A DNA stretch of 64,000 nucleotides from Oryzias latipes (Eukaryota; Chordata; Actinopteri; Beloniformes; Adrianichthyidae): positions 26,160,160 through 26,224,159 of the forward strand of contig NC_019862.2 in assembly GCF_002234675.1 (NCBI RefSeq), in the 5' to 3' direction. Positions 35,201 to 47,727 of this stretch are shown here, in pieces; the first letter of the stretch is position 1; each line of letters starts with the position of its first letter. The notes beneath the pieces are model-generated. The model was not told the origin of the DNA and searched no databases. It saw nothing but the letters and a program-made list of their open reading frames with translations. Both the position numbers and the translations under genes were made by a program.

Positions 35201-36259
35201 AACATATGGAGAAAAATGAGCTAACGCTGTTTCAAGGAAATACAGCCAAAAAGCAACATTGCCTTATACATGTATAAACTTTACAAACTAGGGCACTGTT
35301 AACCAAGTTCGTCTTGGTCAGGAACTCTTAAAATCCGTCTGTCTTGAGGTGGAGAACTTAAAGACCTACTCCGGTGAAAATTGTTTTCTTTTAATTTTTT
35401 TTCTTGTAGCATTTTTCTGATGATACAAGACAAATATAAAGAAAAATAGCCTTGAAATTGCATTTCTGATTATTTAAACAAATTGTTAATAAGGAGCAGA
35501 TGAAAAAAATGCAGTTTGAAAAAGAGCTTCTTTGTGTCATAGAAAACACGTTGGGTGGCCCACAAGCTACCAGCAGTGCAATGGAAAGGGGGGCGGGTGT
35601 GCTCCATGCCAACAGTCCCACCCACACTTCTGAATCAAATTTCTAATGAGCTCCTGTCGCTTTGCTGAAACTATGTCCTAGAATATGACTTTTTATTTAT
35701 TTATTTTATTTTTTTACAATAGATTAAAAGAGCAGGTCTTTGAATGTTCTGACTCTTTGTGGAGGATGGATTTATTGTTTTCGGAGGATTTCACCGCCAC
35801 AAACCTGAAATCGAATATGCTGCATCAGCTGAAATTCCTGGGCATAGAGACGCAGGTAAAGCATGACTTCAGAGTGGTGCATGTTGTTGGGGAGCTCAGC
35901 TGGAGGAGGGAAGTCACTGTAAGACATCATCTCCTTGGAGCTGTTGATGACCACCGACTGGTAGATGTTGGCTTTTCCAGGCTCTGGCGTTTCCTGGAAA
36001 GTGAAGTTAAACACAGCAAAGTGTTAAAATTACCAGCTAATGTGTAAATACTACAAATACTTTGGAATTCGACTGAATTTAAAACTATTTACTGCAATAT
36101 TTGAACAATACCAGCTTGTTCTCTGACCTTGAATCTCCACAGGCCTCCTATGTCATTGCTGCTTTCAAAGCATGTGGGCTCCAGCATTTCATCCAAGCAG
36201 CATTTAATGCTGGTCAGACCAGAGGGGCCTGCGCCAATCACTGCAACCCTCTGAACCAT
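32210..36259 (-). CDS. fmo5-like: Flavin-containing monooxygenase (FMO5-like), gene B
   Basis: Coding exons (minus strand): 36259-36128, 35993-35805, 35194-35029, 34952-34810, 34734-34538, 34340-34205, 34123-33904, 33194-33122, 32600-32210. They total 1,647 nt, 548 residues, with all phases consistent. FAD motif GAGPSG is at 9-14, [11 protein letters not shown] at 167-177, NADPH motif GTGNSG at 192-197 and FATGY at 327-331. The C-terminal tail is hydrophobic ([13 protein letters not shown]), the likely ER anchor. Same predicted chemistry as gene A. A pyrimidine tract ending ACTTCAG about 55 nt before the ATG (minus strand, near 36,314) looks like the acceptor after a non-coding exon 1. The 81-nt intron at 34,124-34,204 is a multiple of three and has no in-frame stop, so its retention would add 27 residues without shifting the frame. 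Paralogue identity within FMO is not settled. Confidence 0.93.
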
Positions 36260-39200
36260 GGTGACGAAGAAGCTCAGATGCAAACAGGAATCTGGAATGG
36301 CTGGAAGCTGAAGTAAAAAAAAAAGGAGGGAAGTTAATGTTATGAGTTGAAGTTTCAATTTGCATGTTTACTATGAATCAACCAGGTTTAGTCCAGCTAC
36401 TTTTGTTCTGATTTGTTCATTACACCGTGAATTTTGTGTCAACATCCTATGGAGTATATCAGAAAACACAAAGATGAAAGCTGCAAGAGAAAATCATTCA
36501 AGAGAAAAACTGCAAACACTAATCAGGAATGCAGAAAATGATTGCATACTCTGACATTGTAACAGAGGGGATCTTTGTTACTGTAATCGAGTAAAGTTGC
36601 ACAGCACTTAATTTCTTCATTTCACATTTTAAAACAGATTGATATATTGATTTGGACATTGCATAGACAGTCTTGAGTTCATTTTAAGGAGTTTCAATCC
36701 TTCAGTGTGGCTTACAACAGAAAATGCTAGAATTGTTTTTGTTTGTGAAGTATGTAGATTTCAGCTCCTAAAGAAGTCTGCTGTTTACTTCTTTTTTTTT
36801 AAGTTCTGAGAAGACAACTGTGATGGCAGTGTTAAATGCCACACCCACAACAAAATGGCGGTAACCTCCCCCCAGCACTGCACACTTTCTTTTTAATTTT
36901 ATTATTTCAGATTTTTCATTTTTAAATAAATGCACACATTTCTTAAAGTTAAAATATACATTTATTCTCTGTTTTCAGTAGCACAGACATGTACATATAC
37001 ATCATTTAGTTTACTCATTTTGGTTTGTTTAATTATTGTCACCTGTTTTTGAGTTGCCAGTTCTGAGGGTGCTACTGTTCGCCACGGGTGTGGCCGAGGT
37101 TCTGCTCCTGGAACTGTGCTGTGAGGCCTGGCAAAAGGGGAAATCAAGTCATCACAGCCTTTAAATGCTCCAGTCAGGCAATTGGGCAGGCGCCATCCAC
37201 AGAAGCCTCCAATGGGAGAAACCATAGACTTGTTTAATGTTTATTTGTTTCACTTCTGTTGGTTAGTATTCATTTTGTTGTAATTTTGTACCATTGTTTT
37301 TTTTTTACTTTTCCACTAAGAGACCGAGTTTGTGTTTAGTCTTGTCTGTGTAGTCTTTGTTAAATGTCTGTGTCATCATGTTAGTTTCCCCCCATGTTTC
37401 TCAAGTGGTCTGATCAGCCATTATATATATATGTCCCCTGTTGTGTCTTTGGGTAGGTCAGTTTGTTTCTGTTAATTGGTCTGGTCGGGTGGTTAAGTTA
37501 AAGTCAAAGTTTGTTGCCTGAGGTAATTATGCTTCTGTTGAACTCTTTTAAGGGCCCAGTTTGTAAATTATTTTCATTTTTTGAGAAAAATTAAACTTTC
37601 GTTTCTTGATAAACTTCTGTTCTCCTCTTTGGCCGCTCGATCCATCATAACAACAAAGGGAAATTTAAAGTTAATGAAGAGCTAGAAGTCATGCAGAAAC
37701 AGCAACATCATGGTTTGGGGAATTGGATTTTCTATAATTTGTTGCAAATTCAAGGTCAACCTGTTGCTTGTACTTGTCTGTCTGTAACAATCTTAGTTTC
37801 TAAAAATCCTAATACCCCTGCAAAAGCAAGAGTTGATTTAAAAAAAGAAACTATTTTTATAAGTGATAAAAGGATAAAAAAAAACTTTTCTTTTAAATCA
37901 ATGGATGAAAATATGAAAACAAAAGCTGTGAACAAGATAATTAAGGTTGAAGTTTACGTCGTCTACATTACTGCATTTTTAAGTGTTTGTTTTAAAAATA
38001 CAATTCTCTGATATTGTAAAAGAAAAAAACTCTCTCTGTCATCTTGCGTCACGCTTTCTTATCACGGGTCTCCTGACCTGAGATAAGCTCTAAACACAAA
38101 ACTCTTCACTTTGGATCAACTTTTAGGTTTACTTTGTAACCAAAATGGTCTTTTCTTATTTAATCTTAAGATCTTAGTCACCTCTAAATTTTCTTACAGA
38201 AATGCAGCAGACATAAGTTTGGACACACTTGACTCATTTTGAAAGAGCGTCTAGAGTTTTGGAATAGTAAATTGTTTACATTGGACGGCTTTCTTCTCCT
38301 TTCCAACTCATGTGACTTTTGGCCAATTGAGTGCCCCCCCCCCCCCCCCTTGTGAGTACAGTGCTGACTTTTGGTCAGCCCACTTTTTAAAGCGTCTTGG
38401 GTCATGTGCTGGCCTACTTTCTGACGCCAATGCCTAAAGTCACGTTTAATGTTTAAACTTTTGTGTCTTTGCTTGACCTTTGTCAGAAAACACAAATCAA
38501 GACTTTTTTTCTTAAAGCAATACAAAATTAAAAATATGGGAAAAATAAGAAAGATAAATATAAGAAAATAAGTTTGCTATCAAAATACCCTTAAGGTAAT
38601 ACATTTATCATCCTTTCTTAAGCAAAAGTGATGAGAATATGTATTTTTATCCCTTTTCTGCATTGTTATCAGAATTTATTTTCTGATATATTCTTAAAAA
38701 ATGGAAAAATAATCAGAAAGTTGTCCAAGAAAAATTAACATGTACTTTGAGTGTTTATATACTAATTCCATGCAATTGATTACACAGCCAATAATGCTTT
38801 TCTCTCATTTAAATAAAAATTAGTCACAGCATCCAGAGCAAAAGTGCTGAAATGTGCTATTTTTATTATTGCAAATGGTGATTTTAACCTATCAAATAGC
38901 AACAAAAAATGACTGCCTAAACTAAACATTTTAAATTGTTTTTTTAATTCCTTGGCATCTCACATCTCAGCAGTTTTAGTTCAGACATCTCAGCACAGAA
39001 TGCAACTCTCCATATCCATTAAAAACTAGTTTAACACTAAAAGAAAATATTACACCATAAGAAGACATTTTTGTTTCAGCCTTACCTCTTCCTTGCAGGG
39101 ATAGAAGAACAATGAACCAAAAGCTTAGACCCCTCTGTCAACACTTTAAGCAAACACAAAACAGGGTGGGGTGAAACTGCAGGTCCTTAAAGCAGTTAAC

Positions 39201-39660
39201 ATAATTAACATAATCTATAGATTAACTTTGGTCATTGAGGTAAGTAGCAACATGCAATGCGAACATAAGCTAAGAACTGATTTAATTGAAACTCCAAACC
39301 TTTTTTAAAGTTGACATTTGTGTTTTATTTATGTTGTTTTCAGTTGAGTGACACTAAATTAAAAGTCGTATGAACACAAACACAAACAAAATGTGCAACT
39401 TTATTAGTATTAACCATACCTACATAAACATAAACACAAAACATAAATGCACTAGAAATCTGATTTAATGATGAACATGATGCAGAATTCTCTAGTGACA
39501 CAGAAAGACCATTAGGTGGAGACATTTCCCTACATTAATGGAGACAAAAGTATGAGTGTTTGAAATTGTAAATTGGTCAGATTTGACACAAACACAACAG
39601 GAGGGTTAAATAAAAATACTCTGTACTAAGTTGAACCAAAAGCTTAAGATGTACTTTGTT
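36260..39660. other. Intergenic DNA between FMO genes B and C
   Basis: No coding region recognised. It includes an LTR-like repeat (37,260-37,645) and a poly-C run (38,334-38,350). The rest is AT-rich. The gene B promoter should lie in the left part, but no TATA box stands out. Confidence 0.4.
37260..37645 (+). repeat. LTR-like dispersed repeat, copy 2
   Basis: Second copy of the repeat at 31,270-31,620. It has TATATATATATG after the shared GTGGTCTGATCAGCC phrase and an ATTAAA signal near its end, as an LTR would. No internal retroelement sequence is attached, so it would be a solo LTR. Confidence 0.4.
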
Positions 39661-39666
39661 GACCTG

Positions 39667-39672
39667 TTTATT
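39667..39672 (-). promoter_or_regulatory. Candidate polyadenylation signal of gene C
   Basis: AATAAA on the minus strand, 34 nt after the gene C stop codon, at a spacing like that seen in gene B. Confidence 0.4.
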
Positions 39673-39705
39673 TAATTTTTCCTACAGTGAATATTCCTCT
39701 CCATA

Positions 39706-42700
39706 TCAATGGCCAGGGGACCAAGAGCCCCTGAGCAAAGTTGCATTTTGCACCAATGCAGACAAAAGCACTGCTGCTATCACAGTTCCTACAAGCGCAA
39801 TTGACCAGGGAGAATATAAAAAGTTTGCCCTGGGCTCAGGTTGGGGCACTAGTCTGGTCTTGAAAGGTTTAGCAACCCGTTCCCATTGAGTCAGGATGGC
39901 GCATCGGGCCCCCGTCCACTGTCCAGGCCCAGTGAGGCGGTACTGATAGGGAGTGCAGGGACCAAAGACGACCTTCATCCAGAGCACAGGATCTCTCAGG
40001 AGCAGCTTCAGGAGGTTTGGCCGAGCACCCACCTAAAAACCGTTTAGGTTTAATGTCCTTGCATGTTGTAAAATATATGGCAAAATTGTTCTCGGGGCTC
40101 ACAAAAACTAACCTCAGTAGCCATGAAATCCAGGTATGGTATGTAATCTATCTGCAGAGCAGCCTGTTGTGGGCAGGGATAGCTGGAAATTAAATACACA
40201 AATGATTGAATCTTAGCGTGTTCTTTTACTCTGAAATTCACTTTTAATTTCGGGGAGATGCTTGCCTTCTTATGTTCCTCTTTCTATCAGACTCAATGAC
40301 TTCTAGCATCCTTTCTTTGGGTGGAAGATGGGTTGAGCCTGGAAGAACAAACACGCTTGTTTATTTTGTTTACCCTCCTTTTTCTGATTTCAGGTTGGTC
40401 ATACCTGAAAAGACCTTAACAGCCCAGCGAGCCTGCATCTCCACTACTGGGATGATTGGTCCTTTAGCTTGAAAAAGACCCATGATGGCCAGAGTGGGGT
40501 GTTCCAGGGATGGTGGAAATACTCTTCTGAATGGCAAAAGAGTGTTTGCAATTTCAATATAAATGTAATAGTTGAAGCCATTGATGAAGCAAGGAGAAGA
40601 TCTGGAATCATCCACAATGTCCAGTTACGTGTCAAGCTAAAATTGTGAACATACTTGTACAGTGTCAACTCCCCATGTGGTCTTTCAGACAGGGCAGTGT
40701 CCAGGAAGGGGAAAGTTCCTTTGTAACCAGTACAAAAGATCACTGCACTAATGTTCTCCTCCTGTGAGCCATCTTCAAACACAGCCGATGTGTCCTTGAG
40801 CTCCTTCAGGTTGGGCTTTATGACTAACGCCCCCTGGAGGATTCGACCGGGAAGATCGTCATTAATCAAAGGTCTTCTGTCTATAAATCTGTAACAAATG
40901 AAGAGATTATCAGGAATTGTTTCAATGATAACGAAGTCATTGCAGCTTGCACAGCTACAATCCTTACATTGACAAAAGTTTGTGTGGGTTCCTAGAAACT
41001 GAACAACACAGCTGAATGTCAACATTTTGTTTTGGCTTGACACCAGTTCTTAATCTTCAAACTATGCAGTATCATAGTAAACCACAAGCGGGTGCCTGTC
41101 AATTGTAACAGTTCTCACATGTTAAACTGGGATAAATTGTCATTTAGATCCCTCTTTGTCACTGATTTCGTTTGAATTAACAAAACCGAGAAAGCATCAG
41201 TGTGACAGATATTTGAATCCTGTCAAATACAGAGAAAAGGGATGAGCTGTAGCAGAATGTCTGCAGCTGCAGCTTGCAGAGCAGGGGTTCCAGCCAAATG
41301 CCTGGAATGAAATCGGCTGACAAACAGCTGATGGGGCCCGGCTGTCGGGCCGCAGCTGATTGCAGGAGAGAGATGACTGTGATCTGAATCCAGCTATTCT
41401 AGGAATATTAATGACAACAATAATAATGTTGGATAATTTTTGCTCTGGCATATTTGTGAAAAGATAACACCCAATTTTGAGATCATGATCAGAGTGAAGT
41501 GGTACATGAGCAGCCATAGAAAAGGACTCTTTGGGTGTGGTCATGTCAGACTTCTACTGTTGGTTTTAGGTGGCAACCCAGAAGCCGTGTTGTGTGCCAC
41601 TGCACTAAAGACTGAGGCGGAGTCTTTGCAGGAGGAAATCTTTCCCTTTGCAAAAGAGTAATTGCTAAAAAACAAAAAAGCTTATGTGCGGACTGAGCAT
41701 GTTATAACCCTAAAATGACAATTTCCTTGAGTTTCATTAAGTGGTTACCAGTCAGAGGCTAAAAACTCTTCCAAAACCTCCTTGTTGGAACGAGACAACA
41801 AATTCCCCCTGAGCAGACTGTGTGCTGCCATGCAACTAATGTAACCCTTGTGCTATCTTAGATGACCCCACCCTTACATTGACGTGTTCTCCCTACCATG
41901 ACAAAGGTGGATAAAGGTGGAAAGATTTCATGTAATCCATGGACACCAGTGAAGATCACAAATCATTGAAGAAAAAAGGTTCAGAGCACTGTCTAGTGGG
42001 TCTAGATGACCCAACTACCAATGTTAAAGTGCCTAGGATAGCACAAGGGTCATAGAGCCTCGAAGTTTGATGTACATATATCTCTCTTTCAAACTCTATG
42101 ACCTGCATCTTAACCTCCTGTTAAAATCTCAGTTTAGTCCACCTTATTAAAAAAAAAAAGTATAGAAAAAAAAATGAACTGTTCTACACAATGCAGAGAC
42201 CATGAAGCTAGTGAATAACCTGTGTCTGGGTTTCAAAGCATAAAGGTCGTGGTCATATTTCTGGTTCAGTGTTCTTTCAGTCACCCAGTTCACAAAACCT
42301 CTGGGAAGCAGCTGCGTTATGAAGCCGTTGAACCTGGTGATGGCCGTCATGTCCAGAGGAAGGCCGTTGGCGGCCATCCTACCGATTACCCAGGCTCCAC
42401 GTCGTGTGCTGAGAAATGTCTGGAAAAATAAAACATAGAAATGAATGAAACACTTTCTACAACCTGAAGAAAATAACTTTGGATGGTGCACAAAGCGACA
42501 TGACACCACTTCTTGCTCCTGTTCACTTTGACCTTTTCTGCAGATCTGCTGATTTCTACAGCAATGTCTCCTCCAGAGTTGCCGAGGCCGACCACCACCA
42601 CCCTTTTTCCTCTGTAGGGCTCTGCATCCTTATATTCCCAGCTGTGCAAACATTTGCCAGAGAAAGTCTCCTGCCCTGCAGAGAAACAGATGGTGTTCAA

Positions 42701-43484
42701 AACAAAACATTTTTATTATTTGGTTTATTGAGATAACCAAAAAAACTGTTAAACTGAAGTTTTTCCACCTTGAAAATCCAATTGAGGTAAAGTTGGATGG
42801 GTGTAGTGTCCTGAACAAACCAGAACCGCATCAAAGATCCAATGCTCTTCCTCTCCGCTTTTGTTTGTCGTCACTACGTCCCACTGTCCCGACACAGAGA
42901 AGCCTGGTCTTTGTGTAGCACTTCTCACTTTGGTCTGGTGTGTGCATGCCCACATTCACAAAAACATACATGTTACTATGGAGCAGATGGACTTGACAGA
43001 GAGAAGAAAGCATGTTTAAAACTAGATCAACCTGAAACACGATGTATTTCAGTAAGTTAAAATGTTCAGTGTAGAGCCTCAAATACTGCAGCAGCTGGGA
43101 GTTGTGCATGTAGTTTGGATAGTCATCTGGCATGGGAAAATCACTGAAACACATCATCTCTTTAGAGGTGTTTGACACCAAAGAGCGGTAGATGCTGGAT
43201 TGCATTGGCTCAGGCAGCTCCTGCATACACAGAAGATTTAGGCTCGAGATTAAACAAATGCGTTTACAGTTTCATGCAGAGTATTGTTAGGAAACAAAAT
43301 CTTAATCTCGGTGTACGTACGTTAGTTGACCTTCTCAAACTACTCCACCCACCTGAAATTTCCACAAGCCTCCAATGTCGTCACTGCTTTCAAAACAGAC
43401 AGGCTGCAAGCCCTCATCAACACAGGCCTTAATGCAGGTCAGGCCTGAGCTGCCTGCCCCAACCACGGCCACACGGAGAGGCAT
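39706..43484 (-). CDS. fmo5-like: Flavin-containing monooxygenase (FMO5-like), gene C
   Basis: Coding exons (minus strand): 43484-43353, 43220-43032, 42934-42769, 42675-42533, 42419-42220, 40888-40655, 40526-40405, 40338-40266, 40182-40113, 40032-39706. They total 1,656 nt, 551 residues. FAD motif GAGSSG is at 9-14, [11 protein letters not shown] at 167-177, NADPH motif GLGNSG at 192-197 and FCTGY at 328-332 (cysteine in place of the alanine of the other three). The C-terminal stretch [17 protein letters not shown] is a likely membrane anchor. The 356-nt family exon is split after 234 nt by a 128-bp intron. The last exon is split after 70 nt by an 80-bp intron with an in-frame stop. The intron at 40,265-40,183 has a GC donor (AAG|GCAAGC). 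Exon 6 is 200 nt rather than 197. The large intron (40,889-42,219) holds a piggyBac-like MITE. Confidence 0.92.
41845..42049 (-). mobile_element. piggyBac-like MITE, copy 3, in gene C intron
   Basis: A 205-bp copy with both inverted ends (CCCTTGTGCTATCTTAG and CCTAGGATAGCACAAGGG) and the full body, inverted relative to copy 1. Flanks are GTAA and TCAT, decayed from TTAA. Confidence 0.8.
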
Positions 43485-45530
43485 TGCTGATCCACGTTCC
43501 ACAAAAGAAAAAAAGGAAACAAAGAAGGCATCAATTTATCTAACACAAATCCCCCAAATGGCTTGTTTGAGCCACCAGCAGAGCACCAACAGCATGAGAA
43601 AAGATGAGAAAATAAGCACTTCTAAAACAAGTCTCAGATTTTGTGTCAGCTCTTCTCACCTCCTCATGAAAGCTCTTTAAAATCTTGCGCAACAGGAGTC
43701 ACAAAAAGACATTCTGCAAACCAGCGTGTGCTAAGTTGTTACGTAACGAGTAACCCCACAGCACAGAAAGGACTATGACCTGCCAGAACGAGTGGAATTC
43801 CCCACCCAGACACTGCAAATGAATAGACTGACTTTTTTCTTCTAGGAAGGCACTGCATGTTAAGTGGAGGTAACAGAAGTCTCAGCTGTTTGGATAACCA
43901 TTAGTGTTACAAAACGGGCAGATTGCTGGTTCCGTCTGCAGCACAGCTAAAAGTCCACAAACAATGTCCAAATATCCAAATATTTAAGAAAATGTATAAA
44001 GAAACTCTGATTTCATGATATGAAGATAAGAGGAGTTAATGATCACCATATTTAATAACGCAAATGTTATCTAAGTGATTCGTTTGTTTTTTTAACTATG
44101 CATTTCATCATGTCTTTAATGAGTTTGGTACATTTGTGTGAATTCTTTTTTGTTTTGATTACAATGTTAAAAATAAAAATCAATTAAAAAAAACAAAGTA
44201 TCAGAGAGTTTCAGGGCAAAGGGTTTCAGGGCAGGCAAACAGGGTGAGAGACAAAACAGTCAGGAAATCTGAAGATCAGGTCAGAATATATCACACTCAG
44301 TATCCAGGCAGAGTGGCACAAGCAACAATTTACACTGAGTTCTCAGTGCAGTGCTTAAGTAGACTGTGAGTGATTGCAAATGAAAGTCAGGTGTGTGGCA
44401 TCTAGAAACATTGCGCCGGGGATGCTGGGAGATGTAGTGCTCAACGAAGTCGGGAAACGGTTCCTGTGGTGACCAGAGGGGGAAACGGAGTTCTGACTTC
44501 TGAAAGGTAGACTCACAGTTAAACAAACAACAAAGGAGAAAATGACTATCTACCACAAACTGATCCAGCTTAAAAAAAGTCCCCATGTTAGCAAACAAAT
44601 CTGATCTGACTTCAATTTGACTTATGGAGACATACTGGTGAAAATCAGGTAAAAAACAAAAACCAAACAAATCACAAAGAGGCCACACAAAACCTTTCTG
44701 TTTGACTTCTATAAAAAATGTTCTTAAAATTGACGTTCAGTGTTTAAGTTTTAAAAGCAAACAATTAAAAACTAGTCCCCCCCCCCACAAGTCATTATTA
44801 AAGTAAATTACGAATATAAAAAAAGTCTTCATGATTGCTCATTAGCCAGTAGCTTAATGTTTCACAATCAAAGAAACTCTTATAAAAAAAAGTATAAGTT
44901 TTGCAATATATTAAAAAATATATCATGTATTACAAAATATATTCCAATAAAATATATTGCAATATATGAAAAAAAAACTATTTTTATAGGTTCATATAAA
45001 TTTAAAATTTATTGGTGTGCAAAGAAACTTGACTTCACAATTGCTTCTATGTTTGTTCAAATAGTTTTTTGTTTGTTAGGCAGGAACTCCAAATCAGATT
45101 TTGCAACCCACTTTTCTTTTCATGAAGGGGTGGATGGATCACATATGACTATGCTATAATTGGTATAACTTAAATGTTGTTTACTGTTAATAATAAATGA
45201 TCATTTACGTAACCAAAAAAAGGAATACATTCCTTTGCATAATAGCCATTGTCATGTATTTGTAACATTATATAACATCATATAAATCTGGTTATATTAT
45301 GTTTTGTGATGTATTTGTTTTTATTATAATTGAATTTTTATCTTAAGAGTAAAGCAGCAGAGATAAGGACAAAAGCCAAATGATATAAAGGAACAAGATG
45401 TATGATGAAGTCTGTGACTTACGAATGTTCATGAGAAATTAACTGAATTTATTCATAATAAAAAAATGCAGGCATGATTAGTCTACATGATAGACTAATC
45501 AGAGACGCCGCCTCTCTTTTTACATTGAAT
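43485..45530. other. Intergenic DNA upstream of FMO gene C
   Basis: A T-rich tract ending GATCAG stands two bases before the gene C ATG on the minus strand and may be an acceptor for a non-coding exon. A possible solo LTR lies at 44,170-44,520. The rest is AT-rich without a recognisable gene. Confidence 0.35.
44170..44520 (-). repeat. Possible solo LTR
   Basis: Phrases such as CAGGCAAACAGGGTGAGAGA, GGAAATCTGAAGATCAGG and GATGCTGGGAGATGTAGTG recall LTRs of teleost gypsy elements on the minus strand. No second LTR or internal region is present. Assigned from recall only. Confidence 0.3.
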
Positions 45531-45542
45531 CTTTAAGTAATA

Positions 45543-46425
45543 ATACTGTCTATATATATATATCCATATATATCCATGTATGCTTTACCTGCCAGCATCT
45601 TACATCCTGCAGTTATGTGCTGGATTGTTTCAGGGGCCTCTTTGCACAGCCTACACCTTGGGTCTTGTCTGGTGTGGTAGATCTGAGCCTCTATTTCTCT
45701 TGTGCTCAGGGCTTGTTCCTGAGCTGCCAGGATGAGCGCTTCAGTGCTGTCCTGTAGGCCAGCCCTTTCTAGCCATTGGTAGGACTTCTTGATATCAGCC
45801 ACTTCAGTTATGGTCTGGTGGTACATCCCATACAGGGGTTTGTCCTCCCATGAGGATTTGTCCTCCAGCACTGTATCCTCTGCTCTCCATTTCCTAAGAC
45901 ATTCACTGAGCACACTGTCAGTTGGGGCCTTGAGCTTGATGTATTCATAGATCTTGGATGTTTCATCCTGGATAGTGGCTTCTACACTCACTAGTCCTCG
46001 GCCTCCTTCCTTGCAGCTAGCATACAGTCTCAGAGTGCTGGATTTGGGATGGAACCCTCCATGCATGGTGAGGAGCTTTCATTTCTTAACATACGTGGTC
46101 TGTATCTCTTCCTTATTATTCCTGCAGGGTATCTGATAACTGGCAGTGTGTAGCTGTTTATTGCCCAGGTCTTTTTTTTGCCATTGAGCTGGCTTCTCAG
46201 GACTTGCCTTAACCGTTGGAGGTATTTAGCTGTTGCAGCTTTCCTTGTTGCCTGCTCCAGGTTGCCATTTGCCTGCGGAATTCCAAGGTACTTGTAACTG
46301 TCCTCAACGTCGTCTATTGTTCTTTCTGGAAGTGAGACGCCTCCTGTGTGGACTACCTTGACTCTCTTTGTCATCATCCGGCTGATTATATACATATATA
46401 GATATATATATGTATATAATCTAAC
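45543..46425 (-). mobile_element. LINE ORF2 C-terminal fragment bounded by TA repeats
   Basis: Minus-strand frames 46,395-46,030 and 46,066-45,533 encode consecutive parts of a retrotransposon protein (DVEDSYKYLGIPQANG, NSYTLPVIRYPAGII, WRAEDTVLEDKSSWEDKPL). It ends in a CX2CX8HX4C finger (CRLCKEAPETIQHITAGC) of the kind found after the RT in R2/R4/NeSL-group elements. One frameshift separates the two frames near 46,060. Both ends of the fragment run into AT/TA-rich simple sequence (45,550-45,575 and 46,388-46,420). Reading it as a host gene is unlikely, since it has no introns and is broken. Confidence 0.7.
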
Positions 46426-46855
46426 ATTTAAAAGAAAACAACATTAAATGCATCAGGATTTACATTTGACTTTACATTCTAAACCAAAAGTTTGAAAAAT
46501 GTTTTTTCACCAAACCTGGTGATAGATATAGCTTCAAAAATCAATAAAGGGAAGAGAGTCAGAGGTTGTAGATTCAGGAAACGCGAAGGTGTTAGGAAGT
46601 GGGGACCTTTAGTATTTTGGAGGAGTGGGAAGAAAATATTCCTAGTTAATTTATGACTTATTGTCCAAACTAAGTTTGATATATTTATGTATATGTATGT
46701 ATAGCTTTTTTGTCACTTTTAGTTTGTTTGTTTATTTTGATCACTTAAAATAAACCAATTCCAACATCTGTTTTACATTTCAGCAAACACCATTGGCAAT
46801 GTGAGTAAAAAATCCTATATATCTTTATTCTTATCTTACTTTATGTCTGGTGATT

Positions 46856-47085
46856 TGAAGAGGGAGCCGGTTTAGCTCGTGCTGGTTTGCGGCGCCTTCC
46901 GTCCGTGAAACCTGGGTTCTCTTCTCTACTTCTGTGCCAGTCCCAAGCCCGGTTAATTTGAGAGGGTTGCATCAGGAAGGGCATCCGGCGTAAAAAATTG
47001 CCAAAATTTTCATGCAAATCTTCCGCTGTAAGGTGGCTGATTCGCTGTGGCGACCCCTGATGGGACAGCCTCGTTCTGAAGATCA
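46856..47085 (+). mobile_element. tRNA-derived SINE
   Basis: Plus-strand copy of the SINE at 26,650-26,868. It has the tRNA-like head TTTAGCTCGTGCTGG and GAAACCTGGGTTC, and ends in CTGTGGCGACCCCTGATGGG. Confidence 0.7.
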
Positions 47086-47727
47086 TGTATACTCCACCAG
47101 GTGAGATCTTGCATGGAGCTCCAGGTGCAGAACGATTCTCAGCAGTCTTGTATTTCTTCCATTTTCTAATAATTGTTCCAACAGTTGGCAGACAAATACA
47201 TTTTTCCCCACTGTTTTACCACATCTATTACTTTTACTTTTGCAAAAAGGATCATTACACCTACAACGGTTATATCGTCTTAATGATACCTGGCCCCTGT
47301 TATGACTTCTCTGGCTGCCAAACCATGGGGGAAGGAACGCTTTGTTTATAGATGTTTTACGGGAAGACAGCCCAACATTATAAAGGAGGAAATTGACACA
47401 AACAGATCGGAAGAATTAAAAACTTTAATCAATTTTGTTAAAGTCTGGTGTTAATGTTTCAGCACAGTAAAAAAAAAGAAACAAGAATAATGACAAAGAT
47501 CTTTTGTCTCTGTAAAGAACTACTAGTGGTCTCTGTGTGTGAAAGTTTCTGTGTATTCAAGCTGCCTTGCTTTGCCTCTTTGTTTAAACTCACACTACAA
47601 TCCAATTTAAAGTAAAAAAGCTGAAAGAAAAGTATGGTGTCTGGTGTTATTTAGAATCCTTAGTCAGAAATGTTTTTGAAACAATAAATATGGTCAGAGG
47701 TACTAGGACAGTGGACTCCTGGTTTGT

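Noticed and set aside
44281-44688. A 135-codon minus-strand frame
   Set aside because: It overlaps LTR-like repeat sequence and has no recognised domain.
45533-46395. Two long minus-strand frames as a host gene
   Set aside because: The sequence is retrotransposon ORF2, frameshifted and intronless.
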